From contig NZ_CP124616.1 in NCBI RefSeq assembly GCF_029958925.1, forward strand, positions 1,302,001 through 1,366,000: DNA of 64,000 bases, written 5' to 3'. Every line of letters begins with the position of its first letter. The stretch's first letter is position 1. The translations under genes were made by a program, and so were the position numbers. This stretch comes from Tropicibacter oceani (GTDB lineage Bacteria; Pseudomonadota; Alphaproteobacteria; Rhodobacterales; Rhodobacteraceae). Of this stretch, positions 26,935 to 36,364 are shown piece by piece. The notes below the pieces were generated by a model. The model was given only the letters and a program-made list of their open reading frames with translations, made no database searches and was not told where the DNA came from.

Positions 26935-27123
26935 CTGTCACCTTCTTTTCCCGGGCGGGTGTCCCGGGGAAGCTCCGTATTCGTTTCCCCCTTAACTGTA
27001 TTGGTGTTGAATGTCATTCTCAAATCAAGCCCTTTGAGGAGGGCATGAACTTGCAAATTGCCGCGCTTGTATCTGGTTTCCAGAGTAACTGTTTGTCTCG
27101 CGGTGGTTTTGCACAGGTCAACT

Positions 27124-27180
27124 GGCGCGAAGGGTCCGGTGACCCCCAGGGATTTTTCCCACGGGCCCTTCGCGCCTTTT
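27124..27180 (+). terminator. Long-stem hairpin with T-run upstream of tdk
   Basis: GGCGCGAAGGG (27124-27134) pairs perfectly with CCCTTCGCGCC (27166-27176), followed by TTTT. The 31-nt loop contains a smaller hairpin (GGGT/ACCC). No gene precedes it on the + strand, so it ends either an unannotated short transcript or the leader of tdk (start 27222). Confidence 0.65.
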
Positions 27181-27221
27181 GCCGCCTTGTCAAACCGGCG
27201 GGCCAAGGGCAATAGACGGGC

Positions 27222-27806
27222 ATGGCCAAGCTGCATTTTCACTATTCCACCATGAATGCGGGCAAATCGACCCTGCTGTTGCAGGCTGCCCACAACTATA
27301 ATGAACGCGGGATGCAGACCTATCTGCTGACCGCCGCGCTGGATGATCGCGCGGGCGAGGGCCGGATCGGGTCGCGCATCGGGCTGGGGCGTCCGGCGGA
27401 CACCTTTGGCGCCGACGACGATCTGTTCGCCAGGATCGCGGCGCGGCTGGAGCAGGGGCCGGTTGCCTGCATATTCATCGACGAAGCCCAGTTTCTGAGC
27501 CGCGAGCAGGTCTGGCAGCTGGCGCGGGTGGTCGATGATCTCAAGGTGCCGATCATGGCCTATGGGTTGCGGGTCGATTTTCGCGGAGAGCTGTTCCCCG
27601 GCTCGGCCGCTTTGCTGGCACTGGCGGATGAAATGCGCGAAGTGCGCACCATCTGCCATTGCGGGAAAAAGGCGACGATGGTCATTCGGCAGGGGCCGGA
27701 TGGCAAGGTGCTGAGGGACGGCGCGCAGGTGCAGATCGGCGGCAATGAAACCTACGTCAGCCTGTGCCGCAAACACTGGCGCAAGGCGGTCGGCGACAAG
27801 GCCTGA
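27222..27806 (+). CDS. tdk: Thymidine kinase
   Basis: 194 residues, TK1-type. Phosphorylates thymidine to dTMP in nucleoside salvage. P-loop in YSTMNAGKSTLLLQA, Walker B FIDEAQFL, lasso region and zinc-finger cysteines (TICHCGKKA), and the thymidine-binding YGLRVDFRGELF stretch. Standard length. The adjacent downstream gene is separated by 126 bp. Confidence 0.96.
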   Translation: MAKLHFHYSTMNAGKSTLLLQAAHNYNERGMQTYLLTAALDDRAGEGRIGSRIGLGRPADTFGADDDLFARIAARLEQGPVACIFIDEAQFLSREQVWQLARVVDDLKVPIMAYGLRVDFRGELFPGSAALLALADEMREVRTICHCGKKATMVIRQGPDGKVLRDGAQVQIGGNETYVSLCRKHWRKAVGDKA

Positions 27807-27932
27807 CAACAGGCGCTTTTTTGCGAACAATGCCGCCCGTTTGCGGGCATTTCCCACGAAGCGCCCCGACTGCACCATGATTTTGCCCCAAGTGCCGGGC
27901 CAGATGTCTGCAAAGACATGAAGGACAGGCAC

Positions 27933-29621
27933 ATGGTTTATGCGGCGCGATCTGTATTCCTGCTGGGCACGGGGATCATGGGATTTGGTCTGCTTTGGGC
28001 CATCGCGATCTGGAAGGATGCGGTGGCCTTTCTGCCCGGTTTCTGGGACCAGCCGGTCACGGCGGTGGTCCTGATGGCGGTGGGCTTTGCCATTTGTTCG
28101 CTGGGCAAGAAGATGGGTGGCGATGTCTTTGGCGACGCCAGCCCGATCGCACAGATCCAGGCCGATCTTGCACGCTTTGTCCCGCAGCGCTGGCGCGGCG
28201 GGGTCGTTCAGGATGCAGCTTCGAACAAGGATCGCTTTGGCGCCTATGGCGACATGATCGAGGATGCCCCTGCGGAATATCATCAACCGGGCCGCCCGGC
28301 GCTCAAGGCGCGTCAATCGCTGCAGGATATCCCGGCCGAGGCGAAATCCGAGGTGATCGCGGCGCTGCTGCGCGGCGGGGTCAAGGCCGTCGAGGACATG
28401 CCGCCGATGCGCCCGGTATCGGGGGCCGCAGTGTCGCCGCCGCCCGCGCCGCGCGCGGATGTGTCCCCGCCGCCACCCGCCGCGCCCCTGACCGATTTCC
28501 GCACGGGCCGCATCAGGCTTCAGGTGGCTTTGCCGCAGCGGCAGACACGCAGCTGGATCGGCGGCGGCCCGTCGCTGCCCGAGGCCATGGACTGGCCGAT
28601 GATCGACGGCAGACCGGCCAGCTTTTATGCGCAGATCGCGCTGGGCGACCTGCCGCAGGGCATCTGGGGTGGGATCGGGCCGCGCGATGGCTGGCTGATC
28701 TTTTTCGGCGCGGATGATCCGGGTGCCCGGGCGATCGTGCTGCACAGTCCTGAGCGCGGCGTGGACAGGGTGCCCCCAGCCGAGGCGGATTACTACTTCA
28801 AGGGGCATTCCGGCGAAGAGGCTTTGGCCGAGATGATCGGCCCCGAGGCGCTGCAACCGCCCCGCTGGTATCTGGAAACTGTTCAGGATGATGGCGGGGC
28901 GCGGCCCGATCTGGCGGTGCGCTCGCCCGTTGCCAGCCTGCTGGTGAAACCGACGATGACCGATCCCGGGCTGCTGCCCTTTGACTGGCCCACCGCCTTT
29001 GCCCTGCTGGACAGCGCCGATGCGATGGTGCAGCGGATGATCGCACGGGCCACCGACCGGGCCGAACAGGGCAACGGGGCAGCGCTGGCGCAGGCCGAGG
29101 CGATGACCGATGTGCTGACCCGTCTGCGTCTGATCGCGCGCCGGTTCGAGGCCCGCGCCGAGGCCGCACCCTTTGACGAAAAGGCCTGTGCCCGCTTGAT
29201 CGGCGCCCTGGCCAAGACGACCAACGCCGGCTGGCTGTCGGCCAAGGCGCGCGCCGAGGGCAAGAAGCCGATCAGCCTGTTGCAGTTCCAGGGCTATGCG
29301 CCCTATCGCAAGCTGTACGAAGCGCAGGCGCGTCGGGTCTATTGCGAGGGCGGCGCGCTGCCCGAGGCGACGCTGGCCCGGCTGCTGCCGCTATGGCAGG
29401 CACAGGCAGCGGTCGAGGCGATCTTTGTCGGCAACGCCCCGAATGAGGCGCTGCCGCAGGACGCGCCCTGCCTGCTGGTGCTGCCGTCAAGCGAGCTGAC
29501 TGGCTGGCAGATCGGCGATCTGTCGCGCTGGGCGGTGCAGATCACCCCCGAGGCGCTGGCGCAAGGCCGGTTCAACGCCGCCGTTTCGCAAAACAGCCAT
29601 GGGCAGGATTGGGACAGCTAG
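27933..29621 (+). CDS. DUF1963 (YwqG-like) membrane-anchored protein
   Basis: 562 residues from the ATG at 27933, preceded by AAGGACAGG; an ATG at 27918 is an alternative. Two N-terminal membrane helices (residues about 5-60) are followed by a variable region with a Pro/Ala-rich linker (about 165-185) and a DUF1963-like C-terminal part (WIGGGPSLPEAMDWP; FYAQIALGDLP; GWLIFFGADD). Function of the domain is unknown. No partner gene is evident. Confidence 0.8.
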   Translation: MVYAARSVFLLGTGIMGFGLLWAIAIWKDAVAFLPGFWDQPVTAVVLMAVGFAICSLGKKMGGDVFGDASPIAQIQADLARFVPQRWRGGVVQDAASNKDRFGAYGDMIEDAPAEYHQPGRPALKARQSLQDIPAEAKSEVIAALLRGGVKAVEDMPPMRPVSGAAVSPPPAPRADVSPPPPAAPLTDFRTGRIRLQVALPQRQTRSWIGGGPSLPEAMDWPMIDGRPASFYAQIALGDLPQGIWGGIGPRDGWLIFFGADDPGARAIVLHSPERGVDRVPPAEADYYFKGHSGEEALAEMIGPEALQPPRWYLETVQDDGGARPDLAVRSPVASLLVKPTMTDPGLLPFDWPTAFALLDSADAMVQRMIARATDRAEQGNGAALAQAEAMTDVLTRLRLIARRFEARAEAAPFDEKACARLIGALAKTTNAGWLSAKARAEGKKPISLLQFQGYAPYRKLYEAQARRVYCEGGALPEATLARLLPLWQAQAAVEAIFVGNAPNEALPQDAPCLLVLPSSELTGWQIGDLSRWAVQITPEALAQGRFNAAVSQNSHGQDWDS

Positions 29622-29624
29622 GGG

Positions 29625-30536
29625 CTATTCCCACTCCATCTTTTCAAAGACGGCCTGGGCGTTGCGCCCGGCCAGCGCCTCGAACTGGTCGAGATAGGCA
29701 AAGGCGGATTGGTCAACCTCGACCGAACCGATGATATCGCCGCCGTCGTCGATATGGGTGCGCATCGCGTTGCGCAGGTTTTGCAGGTAATCGCGGGTGT
29801 CGCGCTGCGCCGTGGCAAGGTCGGTGGCAGGGCCGTGGCCGGGGATCAGGTGCTGCGGTTCCAGCGCCTCAATCGCGGCAAAGGCGTCAAGCCATGTGGC
29901 GCTGTCGGAAAACTCCATGATGCCAAGGATGCGCCCGACATAGACGATATCGCCGGTAAAAACGGTGCGCGTGTCCGGCAGCCAGACAAAGCTGTCGCCG
30001 GGGGTATGGGCCGCGCCGGTGTGGCGGATTTCGATCTGCGTGCCGCCAAGCGTCAGGTCATAGGCGTCGTCAAAGGTGATGTCGGCATACGAGGGCGTCG
30101 TGCCCTCCAGCCCGTCGCCAACCAGTGCGCGCAGCGCGGTCAGTTGCATCGACTCGCGGTTCTGATGATCCGCCACGGCGTCGTTCGACGCGATGACCTG
30201 CGCGCCCAAGGCCTGCCAATAGCCATTGCCCAGCCAGCGGTGATCCTGCCCGCCGGTGTTGATGACGTAGGCAACGGGCTGGTCGGTCAGGGATTTCACG
30301 ACCGCGTGCAGCGCCTGCGCCCCGGCCCAAGTGCCGCCGGGGTCGACCAGAACTGCGCCCTGCGGCGTTTCGATCAGGCCAAAGGTGGCGTTGTTGCCAA
30401 GATTTTCGGCGTCGCGCTGTTCGGCGGGGCCTTCGATGGCCCAGACGCCGGGGGTGACGGGCTGCGGGGTCAGGATATCGGCCAGCAGCGCGCTGGGCAG
30501 GCAGGCAAGGGCGGTCAGGATGGCGATCGGTTTCAA
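29625..30536 (-). CDS. Metallo-beta-lactamase-fold protein lacking the first metal site
   Basis: 303 residues, starting at a TTG (30536) with GGAGG 7 bp upstream and giving a clean signal peptide (ILTALACLPSALLA); no ATG fits. The fold is clear: PGVWAIEGP, VLVDPGG, AHTPGDSF, FTGDIVYVG and LIPGHGP. The HxHxDH metal motif, however, reads GGQDHR between INT and WLGN, so the first-site His ligands are replaced, while the second-site-type His (AHTPGD), Asp (TGDI) and His (PGHGP) are kept. Related periplasmic families are quinoprotein relay and SoxH-like hydrolases. Ends 4 bp from the convergent DUF1963 gene. Confidence 0.85.
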   Translation of the reverse strand: MKPIAILTALACLPSALLADILTPQPVTPGVWAIEGPAEQRDAENLGNNATFGLIETPQGAVLVDPGGTWAGAQALHAVVKSLTDQPVAYVINTGGQDHRWLGNGYWQALGAQVIASNDAVADHQNRESMQLTALRALVGDGLEGTTPSYADITFDDAYDLTLGGTQIEIRHTGAAHTPGDSFVWLPDTRTVFTGDIVYVGRILGIMEFSDSATWLDAFAAIEALEPQHLIPGHGPATDLATAQRDTRDYLQNLRNAMRTHIDDGGDIIGSVEVDQSAFAYLDQFEALAGRNAQAVFEKMEWE

Positions 30537-30553
30537 AGAGGGTCCTCCCGGTG

Positions 30554-31672
30554 TCAGGCGCGTTCCACCAGAACCGAGCCTACGGAATAGCCCGCACCAA
30601 AGGAACAGATCACGCCCCTGTCGCCCTGTTCCAAATCGTCGCTGTGCTTGGAAAAGGCGATGATCGACCCGGCAGAGGAGGTGTTGGCGTAATCTTGCAG
30701 GATGTTCGGCTGCTCGCCGTCTTCGGGCACCCGGCCCAGGACCTTTTTGCCGATGAAGTCGTTCATCGTCTTGTTGGCCTGATGCAGCCAAAGCCGTTTG
30801 AGATCATCCGCCTGCCAGCCCATCGCCGTCATGTGATCGCCGATATGAGAGGAGACCATGGGCAGCACTTCCTTGAAGACCTTGCGCCCGTTTTGCATGA
30901 ACTGCATGTCGCGGCGGTCGTCCATCTGGTCGTGGTTGCGGCGCAGGAAACCGTTGTTGTTGCGGATGTTGTTGGAAAACTGCGTGGCGCAGCGGGTCGA
31001 GACGATGTCGAAACGCGGGCCTTGGGCATCTTCGCTGCGCTCGATCAGCACGGCGGTGGCGACGTCGCCAAAGATGAAATGACAGTCGCGGTCGCGCCAT
31101 TCCAGGTGGCCGGAACAGATTTCCGGGCAGACCACCAGCGCACGGCGGGCGCTGCCGGCGCGGACCATGTCGGCGGCGGCCTGAATGCCGAAGGTGGCGG
31201 ACGAACAGGCCACGTTCATGTCAAAGGCAAAGCCCTGCGCGCCCAAAAGCTGCTGGATCTCTATGGCAATGGCGGGATAGGCGCGTTCGTGGTTCGAGGC
31301 GGCGCAGATCACCAGATCGACCTCGGCACCCGTGCGCCCGGCCATGGTCAGCGCCTTGGTCGCGGCATCCAGCGCCATTTCGGCCATGATGCCGGGCTGG
31401 TCGTCGTCGCGGGCGGGCAGGCGCGGATACATGCGGGCCGGGTCCAGCGTGCCGGTCTTGTCCATGACATAGCGCTGCTCGATCCCGCTGGCGTTCACGA
31501 TGAAGTCAGAGCTGGACTGCGGCATCGGCTCGACGTCGCCCGTGGCGATGGCCTGCGCGTTCTCGGCGTTCCACAGGTCGGCATAGGCGTTGAAGGCCGC
31601 GACCAATTCATCGTTGGTGATGATCTGGTCGGGGGTAAAGACGCCGTGGCCGGTGATGCTGGGCTGGTACAT
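30554..31672 (-). CDS. Beta-ketoacyl-ACP synthase III-like enzyme
   Basis: 372-residue thiolase-fold condensing enzyme. Catalytic Cys in NVACSSATFG, His in LHQANKTMND and Asn in YANTSSAG, the FabH triad; GAGYSVGSVL at the end. It is longer than classical FabH (about 320 residues), with an extended segment near residues 25-60, placing it in the FabH-like group that may prime fatty acid synthesis with longer acyl-CoA or make beta-keto products. Substrate cannot be assigned. The MBL-fold gene follows after 17 bp on the same strand. Confidence 0.88.
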   Translation of the reverse strand: MYQPSITGHGVFTPDQIITNDELVAAFNAYADLWNAENAQAIATGDVEPMPQSSSDFIVNASGIEQRYVMDKTGTLDPARMYPRLPARDDDQPGIMAEMALDAATKALTMAGRTGAEVDLVICAASNHERAYPAIAIEIQQLLGAQGFAFDMNVACSSATFGIQAAADMVRAGSARRALVVCPEICSGHLEWRDRDCHFIFGDVATAVLIERSEDAQGPRFDIVSTRCATQFSNNIRNNNGFLRRNHDQMDDRRDMQFMQNGRKVFKEVLPMVSSHIGDHMTAMGWQADDLKRLWLHQANKTMNDFIGKKVLGRVPEDGEQPNILQDYANTSSAGSIIAFSKHSDDLEQGDRGVICSFGAGYSVGSVLVERA

Positions 31673-31739
31673 GAAAGGTCCTCCTGCGGGGACTAGGGTA
31701 CAACGCGGGGCAGCGGCCAGGTCAAGCCGCGCCCTTGGG

Positions 31740-32078
31740 TCAATGCATGCGCGCGCCGTTCGGCACGGGGTGATCGGGGGCGATCAGGACGATGGCGCCA
31801 CTGTCGTCGCTGGCGCCCAGAACCAGCACCTCGGATCTGACCGGGCCGATCTGGCGGGGCGGAAAGTTGACGACGGCCATGACCTGACGGCCAATCAGCC
31901 CCTCGGGCGTGTAATGCACGGTGATCTGGGCGCTGGATTTCTTTTCGCCGATCTCGGGGCCGAAATCGATCCAGAGCTTGATCGCCGGTTTGCGCGCCTC
32001 GGGAAAGGGTTCGGCGCGGGTCACGGTGCCGACGCGGATATCGACGGCAAGGAAATCGTCATAACTGATCTCAGCCAT
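31740..32078 (-). CDS. csaA: CsaA-type tRNA-binding protein
   Basis: 112 residues forming a single tRNA-binding OB fold: FLAVDIRVGTVTRAEPFPEARKPA, the WIDFGPEIGEKKSSAQIT strand-loop and VMAVVNFPPRQIGPVRSEVLVLG are signature CsaA stretches. Described as a tRNA-binding, export-related chaperone in Bacillus. Its start overlaps the 3' end of proC by 8 bp, indicating co-transcription. Confidence 0.92.
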   Translation of the reverse strand: MAEISYDDFLAVDIRVGTVTRAEPFPEARKPAIKLWIDFGPEIGEKKSSAQITVHYTPEGLIGRQVMAVVNFPPRQIGPVRSEVLVLGASDDSGAIVLIAPDHPVPNGARMH

Positions 32079-32886
32079 TGGCCAGCTCCTTTGACCGGGC
32101 GGTCGCGGCGGCGACGGTGGCGCGGATCAGCGGCGGCAGACCGGTTTCGGCATCCATAAGCACCTGCAATCCCGCCTGCGTCGTGCCATTGGGCGAGGTC
32201 ACGTTGACGCGCAATTGCGCCGGGTCTTCGACCGCTTGCATCGCCAGCGCGCCCGCACCCGCCACGGTGGCCTTGGCCAGCTGCATCGCGAGTTCGGGGG
32301 GCAGCCCCTGCGCCTCACCTGCGGCGGCCATGCATTCGATCATGTGAAACACATAGGCGGGGCCTGACCCGCTAAGCCCCGTAACGGCATCCATCTGCGC
32401 CTCGGCGCTAAGCCGGACAACCTGTCCGATGGCGGACAGCAACCCTTCGGTCATGGTCAGGTGGGCATCCGATGCGCGGGCATTGCCGATCACGGCGGTG
32501 ATCCCTTGCCCCACGGCGGCGGGGGTGTTGGGCATGGCGCGCACGATGGGGGTGTCGGCGCCAAGGATCCCTTCCAGCGCCGCGATCGTCGTCCCGGCGG
32601 CGATCGAGACGAACAACACGTCGCCATTGCCAAGCGCCTGAAGCCCGGGCAAGGCCTCGCCCATCATCTGTGGTTTGACCGCGACCAGCACCACCGCCGG
32701 GTTGTCCGGCAGGCCCGCGTTCAGACGCACGCCCTGCGCCCGCACCCAGTCGCTGGGATAGGGGTCCAGAACCCAGACCGACGCGGCGGGCAGCCCGCGC
32801 GCCAGCCACCCGGCCAGCATCGCCGACCCCATCTTGCCACAGCCCAGCAGCACCAGCCCGCGCCCCGCGATCACATCCATGTCCAT
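32071..32886 (-). CDS. proC: Pyrroline-5-carboxylate reductase
   Basis: 271 residues. Reduces 1-pyrroline-5-carboxylate to proline with NAD(P)H. N-terminal Rossmann motif GCGKMGSAMLAGW, VLVAVKPQMM, and the C-terminal dimer domain with TGLSGSGPAYVFHMIE and TSPNGTTQAGL, all diagnostic. Ends within the csaA start. It may be co-transcribed with the YbjN-like gene 134 bp upstream, but a dispersed repeat lies between. Confidence 0.95.
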   Translation of the reverse strand: MDMDVIAGRGLVLLGCGKMGSAMLAGWLARGLPAASVWVLDPYPSDWVRAQGVRLNAGLPDNPAVVLVAVKPQMMGEALPGLQALGNGDVLFVSIAAGTTIAALEGILGADTPIVRAMPNTPAAVGQGITAVIGNARASDAHLTMTEGLLSAIGQVVRLSAEAQMDAVTGLSGSGPAYVFHMIECMAAAGEAQGLPPELAMQLAKATVAGAGALAMQAVEDPAQLRVNVTSPNGTTQAGLQVLMDAETGLPPLIRATVAAATARSKELANG

Positions 32887-32967
32887 CGGCCACCCCTTTG
32901 CAGATTTGCCGCCAAGCTAGCCATGCAAAAGGGGCACCGCAAGCATCGGTACCCCTGTCTTCCAATT

Positions 32968-33012
32968 GCGAAAAATATCCCGGGGAGTCCCGCAGGGACG
33001 GGGCAGAGCCCC
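32968..33012. repeat. Dispersed hairpin repeat between proC and YbjN-like gene
   Basis: TGCGAAAAATATCCCGGGG, an intervening GTCCCGCAGGGAC hairpin and GGGGC-AGA-GCCCC (33000-33012). Same block order as the copy at 19075-19132. It ends 8 bp before the stop codon of the YbjN-like gene and is therefore placed as a terminator for it. Confidence 0.7.
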
Positions 33013-33020
33013 AAACCCGC

Positions 33021-33521
33021 TCAGGCCCGGCCGTAGGCCTCTGCGATGGCCACCTGCAGCGCATCCTGCGCCGTCCTGTCGGTCCAGCTCATCAGCTGGA
33101 AGGCCGGGTAATAGCGTTCCGAGGCCATCACGGCGGCACTGATCAGCGTGTCGATCTGATCGGCGCTGGCGATCTGGCCACCGGCAAGGACCAGCCCGTA
33201 TTTGTAGACCATCAACTGCTGGTCGGCCCAAAAGCTGAAGGCGCCCGCCCAGCATTGGTCGTTCACCGCGTTCAGCCCTTCGAACAGCGTCGGCAGCCGG
33301 TCTTCTGGCGGCTCGAATTCAAAGGTGCAGATCATCCGCAGGGTTTCGTCATAATGCGACCAGGCCAGGGTGATCGAATAGGTGCGCCACTGACCCTGGA
33401 CCGCCATGGCAATCTGATCGTCCGCGATGCGGTCGAAATCCCAGTCGTTGTGCGCCGCAATATGCTCGACGATGTCGATGGGATGAATGTCGTCGTTCAG
33501 GTAATGCTCGGACAGGGCCAT
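33021..33521 (-). CDS. YbjN-domain protein
   Basis: 166 residues. Matches the YbjN/type III chaperone-like fold: HNDWDFDRIADDQIAMAVQG, a WRTYSITLAW strand, ICTFEFEPPEDR and LPTLFEGLNAVNDQCWAGAFSF. Members are cytoplasmic and affect stress and motility in enterobacteria; the role here is unknown. The divergent neighbourhood on its right is a 180-bp spacer before pcaQ. Confidence 0.82.
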   Translation of the reverse strand: MALSEHYLNDDIHPIDIVEHIAAHNDWDFDRIADDQIAMAVQGQWRTYSITLAWSHYDETLRMICTFEFEPPEDRLPTLFEGLNAVNDQCWAGAFSFWADQQLMVYKYGLVLAGGQIASADQIDTLISAAVMASERYYPAFQLMSWTDRTAQDALQVAIAEAYGRA

Positions 33522-33614
33522 GCCGCCACCTCTTTTTGTTGTGCGCCGAAGGCCGCAGAGACCCCAAGCACTAGCTGCCTGCTCAAGGGTCTGGGGCTGT
33601 TCCCAGCGCCCTTA

Positions 33615-33626
33615 CCATATATGGTG
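33615..33626. other. 12-bp perfect palindrome ACCATATATGGT
   Basis: Lies in the 180-bp spacer between the YbjN-like gene start and the pcaQ stop, in an AT-rich island. It could be an operator for the YbjN-like gene (94 bp upstream of its start); no regulator is identified. Confidence 0.35.
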
Positions 33627-33701
33627 CCTGTCCAAGGGGGCGTCTGTAAAGCAATAATTTGGGGATATCTACTGTAACTTGTGGATTGATCGCCAAATGG
33701 C

Positions 33702-34622
33702 TCAGGATATGGGTAGGGTTTCGGCGGCCTGCGCCAGCGCGCGCGCGAACAAGTGTTGCGAGCGTGACGGCGCGTCGTCGGGGCGGGTCATCAGGCCGAC
33801 GGGGCCGCTGGTCAACCCCAGATCCAACGCCAGCGCCGCCAGCCGTCCCTGGGCGATATCCTGCGCCACCACCCCTTCGGAGATGAACCAGAGCGCGTCC
33901 GATCCGGGCACGAAACTGCGCCCGAAAGCGCCCGACACGCAGGCGATCTGGGTCGGGAAGGGGCCCAGCCCCTGCGCCAGCCGCCAGCGGTCCAACAGGG
34001 GCCGGATTGCCGCGCCTTCGGGCGGATAGAGCACGGGCCATTTGCCCAGCTCCGAAGGGTCGGGGGCATGGGCCTGCAAGGGATGCGCGGGGTCAGCGAC
34101 GCAGACCACATGTTCCTGATAAAGCTGGGTAAAGGACAGACCCTGCATCATGTCGGGATCGCCCATGCGGCCGATCACCATGTCCAGCGCGCCGGAGCGC
34201 AGGTCGTTTGTCAGCGCCTCGTGCGCGCCGTCCCGCAGGGTCAGCCGCGTGTCTGGCGACAGGCGGCGGAACAGCGCCACGGCGGGCGGCATCAGCCGCG
34301 CCGCGACGCTGGGCAGGGACCCGACCTTGAGCACCTCGGCATTGCCGGCGCGGATTGCGCCCACGCCTTCGACGCCGCGACGCAGGGCTGCCAGGCTTTG
34401 CGCGCTGAATTCGAGGAATACCTCGCCCTCGGGGGTCAGCTGTGTGCCGCCGCGGTCGCGGTGCATCAGGCGGGCGCCAAGGATGTCTTCGAGGTCCTTG
34501 AGGGTCTTGGACAGGGCGGGCTGGCTAAGGTTCAGCGCCGCGCAGGCGGATTTCAGCGTACCGGCGCGGGCTATGGCGGCGAAAGCCTCGAGATGGCGCA
34601 GTTTGATCCGTCGGTCCAGCAC
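33702..34622 (-). CDS. pcaQ: LysR-type regulator of the pca genes
   Basis: 306 residues. The N-terminal HTH (LRHLEAFAAIARAGTLKSACAALNLSQPALSKTLKDLE when read through) is typical of LysR proteins, and GTQLTPEGEVF with the effector domain (DMVIGRMGDPDMMQGLSF; LFARALAQAAE) matches PcaQ. In Agrobacterium and Sinorhizobium PcaQ activates pca genes in response to beta-carboxy-cis,cis-muconate. Divergent from pobA-pcaCHG, the expected target. The effector is inferred from the family. Confidence 0.92.
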   Translation of the reverse strand: MLDRRIKLRHLEAFAAIARAGTLKSACAALNLSQPALSKTLKDLEDILGARLMHRDRGGTQLTPEGEVFLEFSAQSLAALRRGVEGVGAIRAGNAEVLKVGSLPSVAARLMPPAVALFRRLSPDTRLTLRDGAHEALTNDLRSGALDMVIGRMGDPDMMQGLSFTQLYQEHVVCVADPAHPLQAHAPDPSELGKWPVLYPPEGAAIRPLLDRWRLAQGLGPFPTQIACVSGAFGRSFVPGSDALWFISEGVVAQDIAQGRLAALALDLGLTSGPVGLMTRPDDAPSRSQHLFARALAQAAETLPIS

Positions 34623-35888
<1,266 letters not shown>

Positions 35889-35941
35889 TGGTGAACAAGA
35901 CCGTCGCCGGAAATCCCGTTCACCCCAAACCCGGAGAGCCC

Positions 35942-36319
35942 ATGACCAACCGTTTCGACACAGGCATGAAGGTGCGCCGCGAGGTTCTGGGCGATGCCCA
36001 TGTGGACCGCGCCGAGGCCGCGAAGACGCCGCTCGACACGCCGTTCCAGACGCTGATCACCGAAAGCGCCTGGGGAACGCTATGGGCCAGTGATGCGATC
36101 AGTCGCCGCGACCGGTCGATGCTGACGCTTGCGCTGCTGGCGGCCTGCGGGAATTTCGAGGAAATCCCCATGCACATCCGCGCCGCCACCCGCACCGGGG
36201 CCAGCCGCGAGGACATCATGGAGGCGTTTCAGCACGTCGCCATTTACGCGGGCGTTCCAAAGGCCAATCATGCCATCAAGCTGGCCAAGCAGACCTGGGC
36301 CGAGCTGGACGCCGAATGA
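35942..36319 (+). CDS. pcaC: 4-carboxymuconolactone decarboxylase
   Basis: 125 residues, AhpD-like all-helical fold. Converts gamma-carboxymuconolactone to beta-ketoadipate enol-lactone. Key stretches are RREVLGDAHVDRA, the SRRDRSMLTLALLAACG helix and EEIPMHIRAATRTGASREDI (with His). Start at 35942 follows GGAG by 6 bp; an upstream ATG overlapping the pobA stop (35888) would add 18 unrelated residues. The substrate-generating PcaB is not in the window. Confidence 0.93.
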   Translation: MTNRFDTGMKVRREVLGDAHVDRAEAAKTPLDTPFQTLITESAWGTLWASDAISRRDRSMLTLALLAACGNFEEIPMHIRAATRTGASREDIMEAFQHVAIYAGVPKANHAIKLAKQTWAELDAE

Positions 36320-36364
36320 TTTCAGGAAACGCGCGCTCCGCAATCCGATAGGAGGAGAGACCCC

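Noticed and set aside
33540-33610. tRNA-like sequence in the pcaQ-YbjN spacer
   Set aside because: GACCCCAAG/GGTCTGGGG pairing looked promising but no cloverleaf, TTC loop or CCA-type acceptor stem can be made.
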